Shown: positions 11,602-23,010, counted from the stretch's first letter. The stretch is 64,000 bases of DNA from Hemileia vastatrix (GCA_030280995.1 JASXTE010000003.1:49774474-49838473); one strand, 5' to 3'. Numbers and translations are program-made. Notes: generated by a model from the sequence alone, not told the origin.

Positions 11602-12788
11602 CTAGTTTTTTGACTTCGAACTGGTACCTTCTCTTTCCTTCAATTTTACACAATATTACAGCTTGTGCTTACCCCCACAATACATACATAACCCATTATC
11701 CGCTCTCCTCTTCCTCTCAGCTTCTTAAAGTTCCCCTTTAGGATCCAGTACTTTACTGATATTGCCTGGGGTCAAGCTATTCAGTCAAGGTTTGTCTTTC
11801 CCTTGTTAGGTTTGGATTGAGTCAAGGAGGATTGAGTTGTCTGTGGGTGTGAAGAAGGTCCTGATTTAAAATTAAGGCCTTGAGATTTGTTGGCGTATTG
11901 ACGATGTTGAAGTTGTTCTTGGTAAAAGCCGTCAATTTCAAGGGTTCGATCCATTAAATCCGTTAAAGTAGTCATCTTCTGACCGTGAAGATTTAATTGA
12001 TCCAGAATCCTTGAAGGAAGTCCTTTTTTGAAATGATACTTGAGGGCAACATCATTCCAACCTACTCAAGTTTGAAGTGCTCTGAAATTTGAGATGTATT
12101 CAGAGGCTTTACCATTATCACTCATGCAAAGGAATTCCAGTTCAATTTCCGCGTTGTCAGTTTTTTTAGGGTCACCAAACAACGTAAAAAGTTGGTCTTT
12201 GAATTTTTCCCAATTATTGATGAGTAAGTGGGTCTCTGTCAAAGAGAGCATGAGAAGATAAGGTTTGAACCACCTTGCTGCCTTTCCGGCTAGGAATGAA
12301 GAAGCACAAACAACCTTCAAATGGTTGTTATTGAAGGTTCGAGGGTCATTATGGAACAGGAGCTTTCATGTTTGCAAGAAGGGTCGCAATCTGTCTGGAT
12401 TTTCTCCATTGAATTTATCTAGAGATTTCATAGAAGGAGTTTTGAATATAGATCCCTCTGAAGACGTTGAATTTGCAAGGGTCTTCATGAAAAGTCTCAT
12501 GAAATCTTCCAGAGAATTAGATGGTCCAGGTTCTGAAGGTTGACAGGAATGGTGATTAGCAGGGGCGGATGGTGCCTCATGCATTGTATCCTCTCCTTCT
12601 TCATCATCACTAGAATCATCAAAATCTTGTGGGATGTCTTCTTCAGATTGGACTGAATGTTGCCATTCCCTAAGGTCAAGTGGCTCCAAGGAGTGAGTGC
12701 GGGAAACAGGCCATGTGGCTGTTGGCCTGCCTCTGACACAAGCTCTAGTAGTAGCGCCCGTAGGAGGAGTGCGTTGAACAGGTGCCAT
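11602..12788 (-). pseudogene. A2 gag, frameshifted
   Basis: ATG at 12788 with the same N-terminus as A1 (MAPVQRTPPTGATTRA). The N-terminal and first capsid part is 12788-12366, the capsid core is 12320-12066, and the C-terminal part is 11975-11781, in separate frames. The zinc knuckle near 11.66-11.69 kb reads CMYCGGKHKL then a stop, so the last cysteine is cut off. The family function is RNA packaging; this copy is inactive. Confidence 0.85.
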
Positions 12789-12850
12789 TTTAAGAATTTA
12801 GAGAAAACACCTGAAAAGGGATGTAGTATTGAAAAGAATGAGAACTACGG

Positions 12851-12861
12851 AGAATTAAATT
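12851..12861 (-). other. Self-primer binding site, A2
   Basis: AATTTAATTCT (minus strand), 4 nt after the LTR end, complements AGAATTAAATT at 13203-13193 inside the LTR over 11 nt. The pairing survives although LTR and leader have both diverged from A1. Confidence 0.7.
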
Positions 12862-12865
12862 GTAC

Positions 12866-13668
12866 TGTCACTGGACGACCTACACACAAGGTCGAGGATG
12901 TTCCTGTAAGTGAGATGAGGAGTTTAGATACTTCTTTGAAGCACAGAGGAATGATTAAGCAAGTGATTCAAAGATGATTAAAAGGAAGAACTACTGCTTT
13001 GAGTTATGTTTGAGAAAGATTCTAATATAATTTAAAGGGTAATATTAAAATTCTTAAGATCTCACGAAGGGTTGGAAACTCAACAATTAAAGATTTAGGA
13101 TTTAGAAATGATTATTGAGAAAATAAAGAAAGATACAATAATAATGATTTAACTTAAAGCTTTTACCAGTATTAACTATAAATATGTTTTATAATTTAAT
13201 TCTAAAGATTATCAAACCAAAAATCCCAACCCCTTTTATATCCTATACTCCTCCTCGCATTGACCTCATACCCATTCACTATTCTGCACACCACAGACCA
13301 TTAAAAATACCTCCATTACACCTGGACCCTACTCACTAACATCTGTTAACCCTTTAATCCTCCACTATCCATTCCGTCCATGCTCACTACCCCATTTAAT
13401 AATTCACAGATATTTAATAAACCTTTTAGTGCACCATTACATTGACTATTGCGCTGTGTGTCGCTTTGAAGAAAAAGACTTACACACTATTGAGATATTG
13501 ACTAATTTAGATTTAGAGTTTAGACTAGCGCAGTTGAATAGAGAGTACACAAAGGAAAGTCACAGTTGCTATGGAAAATTGCTTTCTGTGCTTCGAGTAT
13601 GGATTTAGACCTTCGTATTAGTGATTTGATGAGCTGCTTTTGCCTTGAGTGTAACGTGGCATGTGATA
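12866..13668 (-). repeat. 5' LTR of A2
   Basis: 803 bp. The start reads TATCACATGCCACGTTACA on the minus strand, a version of the A1 LTR start altered by C/T and G/A changes; the end is GTGACA. TATA box GGATATAAAAG is at 13243-13233. About 200 bp of unassigned AT-rich sequence (13669-13868) separates it from B1. Confidence 0.85.
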
Positions 13669-13868
13669 AATTTTGTGGCCATAAAAAATCATATGACCTG
13701 TGAAATTAATAAATCTAACCAAACATTCATATCTTGACTCTTTCAACCTTATTTTTCATTTAATAATAAAATATTTTAAGCTAGTCAGGCTTCTCCAATC
13801 ACCATCCTATTCCCAATTAATACTCTAAATAGGCTTTTAGAGCCGTACTAAGATTTTTAATGCCACAA

Positions 13869-13941
13869 CTTATATTTTTCTAAAGGAACAGGGGATTTTC
13901 TTTCTGGGTTTTCTCCAACTCCCTTAGTAGAATTGTGTACA
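13869..13941 (+). repeat. 5' LTR remnant of B1
   Basis: Matches the last part of the B3 LTR (AGGGGATTTTCTTTCTGG, TTCTCCAACTCCC) and ends GTGTACA, but lacks the CTATAGCTAGTACTATAG segment. The upstream 1 kb of the LTR is gone. Confidence 0.75.
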
Positions 13942-13945
13942 TTTA

Positions 13946-13962
13946 TGGTGCCCAATGTGGAG
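13946..13962 (+). other. PBS of B1
   Basis: TGGTGCCCAATGTGGAG, 4 nt after the LTR, a mutated form of TGGCGCCCAACGTGGGG in B2. A TGG start means a tRNA 3' CCA primer; which tRNA was not assigned. Confidence 0.7.
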
Positions 13963-14033
13963 TAGAACCTTCTAGCTCTTTAGAATCTCTGTTGTATTTG
14001 GTGGGTCTTTTTTGGTAATTTTGGTCTGGAAGA

Positions 14034-16397
14034 ATGTCTTCTGGATCAGCTATTCCTGTGGTGACTGTCAGTGGGGGGGGGAAGGTCCTCCTGCTGTGTT
14101 GGTTAGGGAGTGTGTGATGATTAAAAGTTGGGATGGTACCAAGTTTAAAGGGGAAGATGTAAAGTGGTTTCTGGAGAAATATGAAACTTCTACTGGTGTG
14201 GATGGTTCTTCTTACCTGGACATGGTGAAGCAGATCATTTTCTTTATTGGTGATAGGGCAGTGGAGAAGGAGGTTGTGGCCATGTCTGGCTACAAGAAGA
14301 GGGATTGGAAGTTTCTGTGCAGGGAGATGGTTGATAGATGGGGTGTCAGGTTCACTATGGTGGATCTGAACAAGGTTGACAGTGAATGGAAGTCATACGG
14401 TGGTGTTGGTAACTTACCCAGTTACAGGAAATTTCTGCTTCAATTTGATCCTGTGGTAGAATATTTGGTAGAAGTTGAGAAGCTGGCACATGAGTTTGCT
14501 GCCAAAGTTATTTTTTGGTCTGCCCTGGCTAGAGATGTAAGGATGGATGTGTTGAAGGAGCTGTCAAGGATGGACTTGATGAAGACTCTTTCTAATGAGG
14601 ACCAGAAGTTGCCTGCCTTGGACAAGGTGAAGGAGGCTGTGGAGGCCCATTTGAAGTTGTTGGCTGTGGAAACCTATTAAGAGGGGTGTGCCAAGTATGT
14701 CAGCAAATTTAGTGAGGCTTTGGCTGAAGGGGAGAGTATAGTGAAGAAGAAAGAGAAGAATATGGTGGAGGTTCCCAAGCAGGAGAGGGACCCAGTGGTG
14801 GAGCAGTTTGCTGATCTGAGATAACAGCAACATATTTTTGTTCAAGAGGCTAAGAAGGTAAATAGGGCTCCTTCTCAGCCTAAAGATTTGACAGGAGGTC
14901 TGGTAAGAGTGATCCTTGGGTCTGCTCTTATTTCAGCAGAAGGGGGAACAAGTCCAATGATTGTCGGGCTCTGAACAGAGATGTTTCAGAAGGAAAGGTG
15001 TAGTTTTATGGCAGGGTGTTCAAATTCCCTGAAGGTTCATTTGTGAATCCCAGTGAGGGGCAGGCTCCTGTTGATTTGGTCAGGAGAAGAAATGATCTCA
15101 ATCAGAGGAGGCCAAGGTTTGAGGAGATCCCTGATCAGGGGAAGTCTTCTGCTAAGGCAGGTGAAGATATCAAGGGAAATGGGAAGGAGGTTAATAAAGT
15201 CTCTTTTTCTACTTACTTTGGTGAGTTGGAGTTGTATTCTTGTGGAGGACAGTCAAGTGGTGAATGCTTGGCTGGTGTCTATGATGTTGAATTTGGAAAG
15301 GTGGGAAGGCCTAAGAGCCGTTCTCAGGCCCAACCAAGCTTAAGGCTTCAAAGGTGGATCTTAAGCTGAGTGCATCCAGGAGGAAGTACATCAAAGAGGA
15401 GCTGCACAAGATGCAGAAGGGTATTGCTGATATGACCCCCCCCAATCTTGGTGCATTGCACATGAATGGTAAGCCAATTCCAATGGATGTTGATTCTGAC
15501 TCAGAGGAGGATGTCCCTTTGGCTTCATTGTCAAAGCCTGCTGGAGTTAGAGGTGCTGGTGAGGGATCTTGTTTGATTCCTGTTGATCCAAAATCTGTTG
15601 GTGGTTCTGGTCCTCAGGAGATTTCTAGGACCAAGGTAGTGAAGCCAAGGGCTCACTTTGAGAGGCCAGTAGTTTCTGGACAATCTAATGTTATTTACTC
15701 TGTTCTAGAAAGGATGAATCAGGGTCAGGTTTCCCTTTCTTATGGGGAATCGTACACTATCAGTCCTGGGTTGGCTGATAGAAAAAAATAATTGTTGACC
15801 AGGAGAAGGGTTTCTTCTAGGGAGGTGGAATACATTTTGATTCTACTGTGAAGTTTGGTGAGGGGTTGAAAAATCATTTTTCTTCTCCTTCCTTTGGGTT
15901 ATGTCAATATCACTCTGAGTGGAAGGGAGGCTAGGGCATTGGTTTATTTGGGTTCTCAGATTAACCTGATTTCTTTGTTTGAGGCTACTCATCTGGGCCT
16001 CCCCATCAAGACATGAATCGGTGGGAATATAAGAGGGATTTATGGCCATGTCACTGAGTTGATTGGAACATTAAAAATTTTAAATCTGGATGTCGGTGGA
16101 GCCTCTGGAAAGGTTCATTTTTTCATTGCCAAAGGTAATTTAAAATCTGTTTTGAATGGACCATTCTTGATGGATCTCCAGGAAAAAATTGGTTATCAGT
16201 TCGACATTGGAATCAGTTTGGAGTTGAGAGGCTTCACATGAGTTCATCATCTCCTGGAGATGATGGCTGGGAGACCAGGCCAGGCTTGTCTTCAATGTGC
16301 CAGTGCATGGATTATTGTAGGAGAAGAAAAGAAGTGGGTGACGCCTCTGGTTTTTTGGAGTGTGTTTCAGGCTCTAGTGAGAGTCTGCATTTTTTAG
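14034..16397 (+). pseudogene. B1 gag-protease, degraded
   Basis: Begins MSSGSAIPVVTVSG at 14034. An indel in the following G-run shifts frame into 14012-14680, which carries the gag core (ECVMIKSWDGTKFKGEDV, FLEKYET, VSGYKKRDW-like). TAA at 14678 replaces CAG. The zinc knuckle near 14.92-14.97 kb is ruined (second Cys to Phe, His to Asn). The linker frame 15354-15791 has the acidic DSDSEEDVPLASL. In the protease, LVDSG reads LVYLG (catalytic triplet at 15945-15953), so the aspartate is lost. Gag and PR share one frame in this family, ending TTT TAG at 16392-16397. Confidence 0.8.
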
Positions 16398-16398
16398 A
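16390..16398 (+). other. Candidate +1 frameshift site, B1 copy
   Basis: ATT TTT TAG A: the gag-PR frame ends at TAG and the next coding segment (RVIRAD) continues in the +1 frame starting AGA. The T6-A run is shared with B2 (53439-53431) and B3 (61929-61937). Confidence 0.5.
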
Positions 16399-18120
16399 GT
16401 AATAAGGGCTGATTGCCCTAGTGCTACAGCCTCTCCCCAAGATAAGGAAATCCCAGTTTGTAGTAGGTCAGCTCCCTTATAGATATAACAAGTGTATTTT
16501 AAACATTCACTTTTTAATGTTTCTTTTCTCTGAAAGTATTCTTCATGTTTTTTATCAAGTATCTGTTCTCTCTCAAGATTTTCAAATATTTTTAATAAGA
16601 GTTTAAAAATAAAGATTGGTTATATATCTTTATTAAAAGATATGCGGAAAAGTTTTTGAGTGGTGAGATCGGGGGCTAAAAGTAAGTCCTCTCAATTGTG
16701 CACCACTAGGGTTTCTTCTACACCTTTCAAAAACATTACCTTGGTCACGTCTGTGAGCATTGGTGAAACACCTGATTTTTTTTGTAGGATGGAAGAAAAC
16801 TCATGAAAAGAAGATAAAAATTTCAAGATAACTGAGGAAAAGAAAGAAAAAAATCTGAAGATAATTAAAAAAGAAGAAAAGAATTATTTTTGTAAAGATT
16901 GTCAAGATCAATTTTTAAGCCTCCAGCATGAGGTTAAACTGCACAAATTTTTGAGAAAGTAGATTGTCAAGATAAATTTTTAAGCCTCCACCATGAGGTT
17001 AAACTGCAAAAATTTTTGAAGAAAGAAGATTGTCAAGATCAATTGTTAAGCCTCCGGCATGAGGATAAACTGCATAATTTTAGAAGATGTGATTCAAAAG
17101 ATGAATCAAAATTTGAAGATTTGGAAGATGGAAGTGAGGATGAAGATGTGGAATTGCCGAAAAGTGGTGGAGTGGTAAGATTGGGGTCTAAAAGTAAGTC
17201 CTACCAATTGTGCACAGCTAGGGTTTCTTCTACACCTTTCAAAAACATAACCTGGGTCACACATGTGAGTGATGGGGAAACCCTTGCTTTTTCTCCAGGT
17301 CTGGTAGTACAGACGTCCTGAAGACCCCTCAAGCTGACGTTGGAGCCGCAGACTACAAGAAAGTAGCGCAGAAGATTAGTCCTGTCAATGAGCCTATGCC
17401 TGTGGGTTTGAATCCACCTTTGAAGAGGTCTTTGCTATCAAGAGATCCATACTGTACTCCTCTGATGAAAGATCCTCCTTATATTGTGGAAATGGCTCAG
17501 GTGAATGTGGAAATGTTGAAAGTTGTTAATTTTGGTCCTGATGGGTGGTTGTCTGATGAGGCAAAGAAGTTGCTGTTGCACGTTATTGTGCTCAGGGAGA
17601 AAGCGGTGGCATTTATTCAACATTTTTCTTTTGACCTGGAGCACAAGCCAGGTGGGACTTTTACAATTCCAGATTGATTATCAAGAAGACCACCCACCAA
17701 TGATGATTCTGATTCTGAAGAATTTGATGAAGATGTTCCAGTTTTTAGGGCCAGCACAAAGGGTGCTGAGGATTTTTCTCTCCTCCCCCAAAGGCTAAAC
17801 TGGATGATTGTTCTGGCCTCTACCAAGAAGTTAAACTGGATAGTTCTGATCTTGAATCTGATGATCAGGATGTTTTTGTTGATGAAGATGGTGCTGTTGT
17901 TTGGGATGGCTGAAATTGGAGAATGGTGTTTTTGTTGGTGAACTGGATTCTCTTAAGATTCAGTGAAAGATAAAGGAGGTGCCAAAGTTTAGGGATTGGT
18001 GTCCTGGATAGGCCAGTCGTGTTGCTCATGTGTACACTTGAGATTTTTGTGACAGGGTTTTACCCTTGGATATTTTTTGTTAAATTTTGACAATGAGCCC
18101 TGGGGTCACATTGGGGTTTT
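16398..18120 (+). pseudogene. B1 pol N-part with RT deleted
   Basis: Contains the pre-RT region: the CTARVSSTPFKNIT block twice (16644-16787 and 17156-17298), three 66-bp repeats coding DCQDQ-L-SLxHEVKLxxF (about 16896-17080), then PVNEPMPVGLNPPLKR...YCTPLMKDPP and NFGPDGWLSDEAKKLLLHVIVLREKAVAF. At about 17605-17620 this runs straight into IQHFSFDLEHKPGGTFTIPD, which in B2 lies after RT and RNase H. The junction GGTGGCATTTATT is similar in both parental sequences, so RT and most of RNase H (about 1.5 kb) were removed by microhomology deletion. An acidic tail follows (17700-17910). Confidence 0.8.
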
Positions 18121-19369
18121 TTTATTATGGCTGAATATCTGTTAACCTTAGAAAGGCCAGATACTTGTGATAATGATACTTGCGTGGCAATCAAGAAGAA
18201 GATTCCTGGTTTTTATGTGTCAGGAAGGAGGTTGATGAGGAGAAGAAATCCAAACTCTCAAGTAATGGTGACTCAAAATAAGTGTCAAGAATTGGTTTTG
18301 AAGTCTTTGCATGAAGACCTTGGTCATAGAGGCTTTGGGGATACTATAAGAAGAGTAGCAGATAGATTTTGGTGGCCAGGTATGAAGTTGGCTGTGCAGG
18401 GTTGGGTTCAATTTTTTGAAGAATGTCAAAGAAGAAGTCACTTGAAACCTAAAGAGGTTGGCCATGCTACTGATGAATAAACTGTGTCTAGAAGAGTCAG
18501 TTTGGATGCTTTCATATCAAAGAGAGCTGGTATAAATACTTGATTCTTGCTAGGGATGATTTGTCTGCTTGGGTTAAGGTGGTGCCTCTGATTAATTTGA
18601 CTGCCAAAAATGTGGCAGAATTTTTGAAGAAAGAATGGGTATTTAGGTGTGGGTAGATGAAGTTGGTGACTATTGATGGTGGGCCAGAGTTTGGAGCTGA
18701 ATTCAAAGAAGCTGTGGCAAGTATTGCTTCTAAAGTAAGAGTGGCTACAACTTATTATCTTGAAGCCAAAGGAATAGTTGAAAGAGGCCATCAAGTTATC
18801 AAAAATGCTTTGGTAAAAATGTGTGGAGATAGTGCTGAAAAATGGAGGCATTATTTGCCCTTGGTAATATTTGTTGATGGGGTCACTGTGAAAAGGACAA
18901 CTAACTATTCCCCTTATGAATTAATTTTTGGGAAGAAAGATGTTCTACCAGTAAACTTTGAAGCAGTCTCTTATCTTGGAATTGATTGGGATGATATATG
19001 CTCAACAGAAGATTTGCTCTGTGCCAGGATGCAATAGTTGGAATGTAGAATGGAATGTCAAGAGAAGGCATACTCTAGAATGATGAAGATAGGAAATCAA
19101 TCAGTCAGATACTGGGACAAGAATTTGGCTTATAGATTCATGAATCCCTTGAAACCTGGTTGTTTGGTTTTAGTGTATAATATAAGTTTGGAGAATCAGT
19201 GGGAGAAGATGTTTGCTGACAGATGGAATGGACCTTACAGAGTCAGATCTCAGGCTCTGGTGGTTCTTATTTTTTGGATGAGTTAGATGGTACAGTCTTT
19301 AAGAAGAGAGTGGCTGCTGATCAGGTGGAGAGATTTTACCAAAGAAGCACTAGAAATGAAGAATATTGA
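18121..19369 (+). pseudogene. B1 integrase
   Basis: The zinc finger has HEDLGH at its start but FEEC where B2 reads CDEC, losing one Cys. The core has LDAFISKRAGIN (first D), VTIDGGPEFGAEF (second D) and EAKGIVERGHQ (Glu). The C-terminal region is VRYWDKNLAYRF...LKPGCLVLVYN..., then a strand-rich tail GPYRVRSQ. In-frame stops fall at about 18478, 18541, 18655 and 19036. Integrase joins cDNA to the genome; this copy cannot. It ends near TGA 19367. Confidence 0.8.
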
Positions 19370-19448
19370 CTCTGCAATGAGGATAAACTATTGAACATTC
19401 TTTAATTTTGAAACTAAGTGATGCTGTGCATCTGTTTTGTTGGAAACT

Positions 19449-19905
19449 TTTTGTTAGAAGGTACCCATGGGTGGGCTTCTAGATTTTATTTTGGAAAGTG
19501 TGGGGTTGACTGATGGGCTGGCTGCTCTATCAACAGTTACCCCAGATTGTCTATTTCCAACCCCTTCTCTTAATTTGGTTGAACCCTATCATTACTTTTT
19601 CTTCATAGGTTTTATCCCTCTATGACTTTAAACTGGAAATTCCTTTGGTCTCCAAGAGAGGGACACCTCATGCTTATTGGTTTTGGTTTAATGTGTTGGA
19701 TTTTTTTTTTGTTAGAAGGTACCCAGGGGGGGCTTCTAGATTTTATTTTGGCAAGTGTGGGGATAACTGATGAGCTGGCTGCTCTGTAGAACAGTTACCC
19801 CATGATGTCTGTTTCAAGTATTTTTGTTTGTCCTAGTTAAATCCTAATTCTGGTTTTTGTTATTCAGGTTTAAAGTCCACTATGACTTTAAACTGGCTTA
19901 CTGGC
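19449..19905 (+). repeat. Two tandem ~200-260 bp modules, B1 3' region
   Basis: The units at about 19449-19650 and 19711-19905 share GGCTTCTAGATTTTATTTTG, AAGTGTGGGG, GCTGGCTGCTCT and CAGTTACCCCA, and end with CTATGACTTTAAACTGG. A third, more diverged unit lies at 22738-22920. B2 holds the matching units in reverse at about 43.36-43.84 kb and 40.5-40.68 kb. No coding potential is evident. Confidence 0.75.
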
Positions 19906-20184
19906 TTGGGACTGGCTTCTTTTGTCTATTTGGTTTTGTGGGGGAGCACTGGTGGTCTCCCATCATTTTTACCTATTGGAGGGAGCCCACCCAGTGATAA
20001 TTTCCTTGGACTGGACTTTCTATGGAGCTGGATTTTTTTCTTTTTCTTTTCTTTAATTTTTGTGCTTATAGTTACATAGTAGTTTTAGATTATTTTCTTT
20101 TTTCTTTTTTTTCTTTTAATTTTTTTGTGGGAGTTATTAGGATATAAATGGGGAAAGATCACAGAATTATATTATATGGTGTTA

Positions 20185-20370
20185 CCACATCAGGGTCACC
20201 TGGATGTGAGCCAGAATTGGTTGGGAGAGGCTCATCAATTGGCCGGGCAATGCTATTTTTTTTCTTTTTTTTCTTTTTTATTTTCTCAATTTCTATTTAT
20301 TTTATCTTTATTTCAATTCAATTAAAATTTATTTAACAGTGTATCCACATCAAGGTGCACTTGGATGTGG
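20185..20370 (+). repeat. Paired 24-26 bp palindromes, B1 3' region
   Basis: CCACATCAGGGTCACCTGGATGTG-like (20185-20208) and CCACATCAAGGTGCAC...GGATGTGG (20345-20370) are near-perfect palindromes, each followed by CTCATCAATTGG-type sequence. The same pair is in B2 at about 42.85-42.89 and 43.05-43.07 kb. The region from 20530 to 20645 is A/T micro-repeat. Confidence 0.65.
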
Positions 20371-20862
20371 GTAAGGTATCAGGGGATCAGCTCATCAATT
20401 GGATGGGGGATACCATTTGTAATTATTAGATATCATTTTATGATTGTTTTTCTTTTCATTTTAATTTATCAGTTCTCTTATTTTGGGGTAAAACTTTTTT
20501 GGTTATTTTAAAGTTTTATTTAGTATGTTAGTAGTTTAAAATAAAAATAAAAATAAAATAAAAAAATAAAAATAAACAAAAAATAAAGATAAAAATAAAT
20601 AAAATAAAATAAAAATAAAAATAAAACAAATTTATATATATATATCTGTTAATTATTATTGTTCTCTCTATTTAGTGACTTATTAATTTCTTTCTTGTTT
20701 ATTTTAATGTCTGGAAGATGAAGACTCTGGCAGTTGGTCTGGATTATGGTGGTGTTTTTGCTTTTTTTTAGTATTGGAAGAAGAACTGTGTTCTTTGTGG
20801 TGTAGGCGGCTGGAAAGAGTATATGGATTGTAAAGGTCAGGTACCGGAGTGGAAGGTAATTT

Positions 20863-22258
20863 TTAGGAAGAAGTAGAAGAATCGGTGTTTGAGTGTTGGA
20901 AGATGTGCTTGATTATTCTAGACATCTTCCAGTGGTCATCATGGAGCTTTTTCCTCAGATTCTTTTCAACGTAATTTGGCGGACCATGGAGGGAAAAGGC
21001 CTTAAGCATGATTGAACACATCATGCTTAGGTGTTTTTTCATGTTGGCGTAATCCAGCGTTAAGGTAGTTTCTAGAGGTTGGCCAATCCCAGTTGTAGTT
21101 TCAGGAGGCAGGGTTCCAAATACATAGAAGAATTAGATCAGTAATTGTTCTATGTTAAAGAAATTGGATTTATTAATTTGGTACTTACAGATTGGAAGTT
21201 CATCAAATTGGTAAGTGGCTGGGATTTGAACTGTTGAAGAAAGCTGAATGGATGTTGAAGGAGGATCAAACAGATAGAGGTATAGATTCTCATGATCATT
21301 TTCTAAATGGTGGTGAGAAGATGGAGGAGAAGACAGGCATTCCTGTGGCCTGGTTGGAGCAGCAGAGCTGCTGTTTTTGTTCTGGACATTATTATTGCTT
21401 GGCCCAGTTGGTTTGGACACTGGTGGTGAAGAGCCAGGGCTGTTGAAGGAAGGATCAGAAGAAAGTGACCTGTAAACTGATTGTGATTTTTTAGATGAAG
21501 ATCTAGAAGAAAGGGAACCATCAGAGGAACAATCGGCGGCCAGAGTAGAGGTGTAGTTAGTTCTTCTTAAAGTAACTGGAGATTTTTGTTTGGAAGCAGC
21601 ATTGTGTGCTCTGGTGTTTTCAGAAGGTCCTCTGGCAGGTTTTCTAGAGTTGTTTGAATTTTTGGGGTTATCTGGGAAAGAAATTTTTTGGGTACCCATT
21701 TCTCTGGGAGCACTAGGAGGTGGTTGTGTAGAGTTTTTGGTGTTTTTTGGTGTATTTTGGATGTTATCTGGCTGAATTTAAGAGCTTTGAGCCTGATTTT
21801 TGCATTCAGGCAAGGTGGGAGGGCCACCTGACGCCAGTAGGGCCGCCTGGGAGCTGATTTTGAAGCTTATTTGGCCAAATTTTCTGAGATAAAAGCATAT
21901 TCTTGTGAAGATAAAGCAGTTATTTTAGGGAGTGATTTGTGAATAGAATGGTGTGATCTTCTGGAAGGAGTAGAAGAGAAAGAAGAGAAAGAAGGTCCAA
22001 GTTCTAGTACCTGGTAGGAGATCTGGAAATATATATGTGTGAAGGTGAAGGCAGAGGTATTCGATAGTTGAGGTCCCTGTCACATCTTTTCTTTTTAGAG
22101 TTGCAAGAATCACAGGCTCAGTTATAGAATTTTTCTTGAGAAGTAGGAAGAGTGAAGGTACAAGGCCTGCACATGTGGATGCACTGTTTACAAGCAAAGT
22201 CCTTTGGAGCAGTGAAACAGGGAAGGTCTAATGGGTCAAAGTCAGGAGATTTAGCCAT
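20863..22258 (-). pseudogene. Antisense gene beta of B1 (Zn2Cys6-like), decayed
   Basis: ATG at 22258 opens MAKSPDFDPLDLPCF. The first cysteine triad is intact (C-x2-C-x6-C, ACKQCIHMCRPC) and is followed 15 positions later by C-x2-C-x6-C with KKKR in the second half. A TGA between the triads breaks it. The middle is Ser/Pro/Asn-rich (21699-21190). A GTAAGT donor lies at 21188, but the acceptor AG found in B2 reads AT here. The C-terminal block LETTLTLDYANMKKHLSMMC...DDHWKMSRIIKHIFQHS is close to B2 and ends at 20863. It is transcribed against gag-pol, from its own TATA box. Function is inferred as DNA binding. Confidence 0.75.
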
Positions 22259-22387
22259 GATCTTTGAAGAAAAAATAATGAAGAGAAAAGAGATGAATGA
22301 AAATTTTGTCAGTGATGTGTAGATAATGAAGAAAGAGTGAAAGTTCAGCAGGTTGGCTGTGGAGCACTGTGCATGGAGGTGGCTCCG

Positions 22388-22398
22388 CCTTTATATGC
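22388..22398 (-). promoter_or_regulatory. TATA box of B1 beta
   Basis: GCATATAAAGG on the minus strand, about 130 bp upstream of the beta ATG (22258), followed by a pyrimidine-rich leader typical of fungal genes. B2 has GCATAAAATAG at the same place. Confidence 0.6.
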
Positions 22399-22408
22399 AA
22401 AATGTGTA

Positions 22409-23010
22409 TAGTCTTTCAAGGCTTTAAAATAAACTATGTTAGTCCTCAAGACTTTAAACTGGCTGATTACAATTTTATTTCAAGAATTTGAATCTTCTAT
22501 GGGCTCTGTAGTCCGTCAAGACTTTAAACTGAACACTGGAAGTCCTCCAAGACTTAAAACTGGCAGGTTATTTAAAGATTGTATCAAGATTTTTATTCTT
22601 TATTACTAATGTGAATCTCAGTCCATCAAGACTTTAAACTGAGAAATGATACAGTCCCATAAGATTATAAACTGAGGATGGTTCTTGGTTGAGTCCTTCA
22701 GGACTATAAGCTGATAATGTGGAGTTGGTGTGATTCTGGCATAGGTATCCAAGGGGGAGTCTCTGAATTTTGTTAAGGCAAGTGTGGGTGTAACTGATGA
22801 GCTGGCTGCTCTGTAGAACAGTTACCCCAGAATGTTAGTTTTTTTCTGTTGTCTTTAATGATTTGATCTCTGGTTCTGTCTTTTTATTTAGGTTTTGAGT
22901 CCCCCAAGACTATAAACTGAAGATTTTTGAGTTCCCCATGACTATAAAATGAGGGCTGTTAGTCCCACAAGACTAAAAACTAATTATTAGTCCCCCAAGA
23001 CTTTAAAATG
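22409..23010 (+). repeat. Array of ~11 short palindromic motifs upstream of beta
   Basis: Copies of AGTC-N5/6-GACTTTAAACTG begin at about 22409, 22441, 22510, 22541, 22620, 22652, 22692, 22898, 22930, 22961 and 22989. AGTC and GACT are inverted halves, and TTTAAA sits in the tail. Spacing is irregular. The array lies between the alpha stop and the beta TATA box, the position of an upstream activating region. B2 has the same array. Confidence 0.8.

Larger units (their letters stand above)
8006..13668 (-). mobile_element. Chromovirus A2 (same family as A1), 3' end deleted
   Basis: Minus-strand copy with 5' LTR (13668-12866), PBS, gag, pol and a partial chromodomain. Sequence beyond the middle of the chromodomain is missing, including the spacer, the antisense gene and the 3' LTR. 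It carries more frameshifts than A1. Many TCGA sites of A1 read TTGA or TCAA here. With A1 it forms an inverted repeat with arms of about 5.7 kb and a spacer of about 2 kb. Confidence 0.85.

Noticed and set aside
13669..13868. Continuation of the B fragment from 1-253 after the A elements
   Set aside because: The expected next bases of pol (CCTCAAGTTG...) are absent; this 200 bp matches nothing else in the window.
22409..23010. CRISPR-like look of short repeats with variable spacers
   Set aside because: The context is a eukaryotic retrotransposon, spacing is irregular (about 10-190 bp), repeats are imperfect and no cas genes exist. A promoter array fits better.
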